NCBI GenBank assembly: GCA_012800625.1
Contig: JAAZIY010000307.1
Location: 1-8,258, forward strand
Origin: Lentisphaerota bacterium
GTDB taxonomy: Bacteria > Verrucomicrobiota > Lentisphaeria > Oligosphaerales > Oligosphaeraceae
DNA: 8,258 bases
Direction: 5' to 3'
Positions 6,953 through 8,258 of the stretch are shown here, one piece after another; the first letter of the stretch is position 1, and each line of letters begins with the position of its first letter. The notes under the pieces were generated by a model, which made no database searches, was not told the DNA's origin, and saw nothing but the letters and a program-made list of their open reading frames with translations. The translations under genes and the position numbers were made by a program.

Positions 6953-7484
6953 CCTCGAGCTTTTGGAATATAAGGACGAGGAGGGGCAATGCCGCCAATG
7001 GGAGGCGGTGCAGAGAGTAGGCTCTAGGCATGCTGCCGTGATTATCGCGCAAATGCAGACCGGCGGGGAAATCCTGCTCATCAGGCAATATAGACCCGCG
7101 CTGGATAGCTATGTGCTCGAGTTTCCAGCAGGACTCATAGACCCGGAGGAGGACGCCAAACAATGCGCGCTGCGAGAGCTGCGCGAGGAAACCGGATATT
7201 ACGGCGAATTCCGGCGTATGCTGCCCCCGGCAGCAAGCTCGGCGGGACTCTGCAGCGAATTGCTTAGCCTGGTCTTTGTGAGCATAGATGAAAACAAGCC
7301 GGAAAACCAAAATCCACAGCCCGAAATGCAGGACGGCGAATGCATACAAAGCTTCCTGGTGCATCCGCAAAAACTGGCCGACTTCGTCGAGGCAAGGCTG
7401 CTGGCCGGCGATGTGCTTGATTCCAGGCTGGCAGCCTGGATGAACGGTGACAAGTCCTTGTGCCCTGAAAGGGCAACCTTATAG
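6897..7484 (+). CDS. Nudix hydrolase, ADP-ribose pyrophosphatase (NUDT5-like)
   Basis: The family cleaves ADP-ribose and other ADP-sugars to AMP and a sugar phosphate in the cytosol, using magnesium. The 195-residue protein carries a perfect Nudix box at residues 79-101 (GX5EX7REUXEEXGU, with REL-R-EE-TGY). The flanking segments follow the ADP-sugar class: ASGKFLSLELL near the start, QYRPALDSYVLEFPAGLID just before the box, and AASSAGLCSE after it, where human NUDT5 has a comparable loop. From memory the overall layout is closer to NUDT5 than to E. coli NudF. The start ATG is preceded by AAGGA with 5-base spacing. It overlaps the end of the upstream membrane-protein gene by 56 bases in another frame, suggesting translational coupling. 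The last seven codons (from Cys189) and the stop lie inside a repeat element that begins at 7461. Exact substrate is uncertain. Confidence 0.93.
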   Translation: MKKSRITKRRTVASGKFLSLELLEYKDEEGQCRQWEAVQRVGSRHAAVIIAQMQTGGEILLIRQYRPALDSYVLEFPAGLIDPEEDAKQCALRELREETGYYGEFRRMLPPAASSAGLCSELLSLVFVSIDENKPENQNPQPEMQDGECIQSFLVHPQKLADFVEARLLAGDVLDSRLAAWMNGDKSLCPERATL

Positions 7485-7568
7485 AGCCCAGGGTAAGCGA
7501 GGCAATAGTAGGAGCCGAGCGACACCCTGGGTAAAAGTCCCACAAAATTCGGCGCCCTGTAGGGGCGC
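7461..7568. repeat. REP-like element of three palindromes overlapping the Nudix gene end
   Basis: Three inverted repeats follow one another. TGCCCT/AGGGCA (7461-7466 and 7470-7475) has a 3-base loop. CCCAGGGT/ACCCTGGG (7487-7494 and 7524-7531) has a 29-base loop. GCGCCC/GGGCGC (7552-7557 and 7563-7568) has a 5-base loop. The shared GCCCT/CCAGGG/CCCTGG vocabulary and order match, from memory, a repetitive intergenic element frequent in Planctomycetes and Verrucomicrobiota. A single copy in this window cannot prove repetition. The first palindrome supplies the last codons of the Nudix gene, and the TAG stop at 7482-7484 lies inside the element. It could also act as a transcript end, although no T tract follows. 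Confidence 0.65.
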
Positions 7569-7569
7569 T

Positions 7570-7613
7570 ACTAGAGTCATTCGCTGTAACAACCGTTTTG
7601 GACGCGGTCTAGT
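7570..7613 (+). promoter_or_regulatory. Inverted repeat in the leader of the MetH-like gene
   Basis: ACTAGA (7570-7575) and TCTAGT (7608-7613) are exact reverse complements separated by 32 bases, and GTC/GAC at 7576-7578 and 7601-7603 could add pairs. It lies directly after the REP-like element and 30 bases before the next start codon. The conserved boxes of cobalamin and SAM riboswitches are not visible here. A six-base match over this distance can be chance. Confidence 0.25.
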
Positions 7614-7643
7614 GAGCAAAAACGCAGCAGTAAGGAGCATTCC

Positions 7644-8258
7644 ATGTCCAGCATAGTGCTTATGCCCAACCTGCCTCTGGCGCTGCCCGAACGCCAGATT
7701 AGGTCGCGCCTGGGGTATGCAGCCGAGACCCGGCTGGAGCCGGAACAGGCGGCTTTTTTGCAGGAGAAGATGCGCCTTGCCTTCGCTCTGGTCAAGGCGC
7801 AGGGCCTATACCGCTGTCTGGATATACTCAGCAATGACGGCGAGAGCCTGCTGCTGGCCGAGCAGTCCCGCATATATTCCCGCGACCTGGCCAAGATGCT
7901 GCGTGACTCGCAGCAGGTCTGGCTGGCCGCGGTCACTATCGGACCCTCCTTGGGAGAACAGAGCGCAGAGCTTTTCGCGCAGGGGCAGGCCGCAGCGGCA
8001 GCGGTGTATGACGCGGTGGGCAGTGAGTGCGCTGACGCCAGCATGGACTTCCTACAGGAATATGCTGGCACACAACTTAGACGCAGCGCTCGCAGCCTAA
8101 GCAAATTTCGTTTTTCGCCCGGCTATGGCGACTGGTCTTTGGAGGCACAAAAGGATTTTTTTACCTGGCTGAAACCTGAGAGCATAGGACTGCAGTTAAG
8201 CGACAAACTGCTCTTGCTGCCGGAAAAATCAGTCACCGCACTGGCTGCCGTAAGGACA
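7644..8258 (+). CDS. Protein with methionine synthase (MetH) reactivation fold, 3' end cut by window
   Basis: The frame runs 205 codons to the window edge without a stop. It belongs to the family of the B12-dependent methionine synthase activation domain, which binds S-adenosylmethionine to re-methylate oxidised cob(II)alamin. The key motif RFSPGYGDW (Arg156, Pro159, Gly160, Tyr161) matches the RxxPGY AdoMet-binding segment of E. coli MetH. It is followed by QKDFFTWL, IGLQLSD and a PEKSVTAL stretch typical of the C-terminal part of the domain. The motif lies only about 155 residues from the start, so no Hcy, folate or cobalamin domains precede it. This is therefore a stand-alone reactivation protein like Thermotoga TM0269, unless more domains follow beyond the window. 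TAAGGAG 6 bases before the ATG fixes the start. The partner methyltransferase is not visible and may lie downstream. Confidence 0.85.
   Translation, partial: MSSIVLMPNLPLALPERQIRSRLGYAAETRLEPEQAAFLQEKMRLAFALVKAQGLYRCLDILSNDGESLLLAEQSRIYSRDLAKMLRDSQQVWLAAVTIGPSLGEQSAELFAQGQAAAAAVYDAVGSECADASMDFLQEYAGTQLRRSARSLSKFRFSPGYGDWSLEAQKDFFTWLKPESIGLQLSDKLLLLPEKSVTALAAVRT

Noticed and set aside
7485..7643. Cobalamin or SAM riboswitch ahead of the MetH-like gene
   Set aside because: Most of the stretch is the REP-like repeat, and the conserved core boxes of these riboswitches are not visible.
7577..8104. A 175-codon minus-strand frame over the MetH-like gene
   Set aside because: The plus-strand frame shows the RxxPGY motif and a good ribosome site; the minus-strand translation is Ser/Arg/Cys-rich and featureless.

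Overview
The window looks like a chromosomal stretch of a Gram-negative (diderm) bacterium with moderately high GC. An MlaA-type outer-membrane lipoprotein domain and two Sec-type signal peptides support a double membrane. Three weaker hints, all from memory, point to the Planctomycetes-Verrucomicrobia-Lentisphaerae (PVC) group, perhaps Lentisphaerota or a relative. They are a beta-rich N-terminal domain on a secreted alkaline phosphatase, a 33-residue Arg/Lys-rich mini-protein, and a REP-like three-palindrome repeat. Nothing in the window proves the phylum.

Left part (1-1110, minus strand): the first 370 codons of a secreted alkaline phosphatase, cut by the window edge. A good sigma70-type promoter lies upstream (1163-1191). 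The 1111-1356 gap separates it from rightward genes. Next come a tiny basic protein gene (1357-1458) and a 231-base leader (1459-1689) holding two strong hairpins. The pyruvate phosphate dikinase gene (1690-4458) follows and ends at a textbook rho-independent terminator (4483-4521). The gap to the next gene (4459-4718) also holds a small hairpin and four head-to-tail copies of a 10-bp unit.

Right part (4719-8258, plus strand): a compact run of four genes. The first encodes an MlaA/VacJ-like lipoprotein domain fused to an alpha/beta serine hydrolase. The second encodes a small membrane protein. The third is a NUDT5/ADP-ribose-pyrophosphatase-like Nudix hydrolase overlapping the second by 56 bases. 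The fourth, open at the window edge, is a protein with the methionine-synthase (MetH) reactivation fold. A REP-like repeat overlaps the end of the Nudix gene and fills most of the gap before the last gene.

Functionally the window mixes phosphate scavenging (alkaline phosphatase), PEP/pyruvate interconversion (PPDK), outer-membrane lipid handling (MlaA-hydrolase), nucleotide-sugar clean-up (Nudix) and B12-dependent methionine synthesis. The lipid fusion and the small membrane protein are the only pair whose spacing suggests a shared job. The most unusual item is the MlaA-hydrolase fusion. No mobile element, CRISPR array, tRNA or rRNA was seen.
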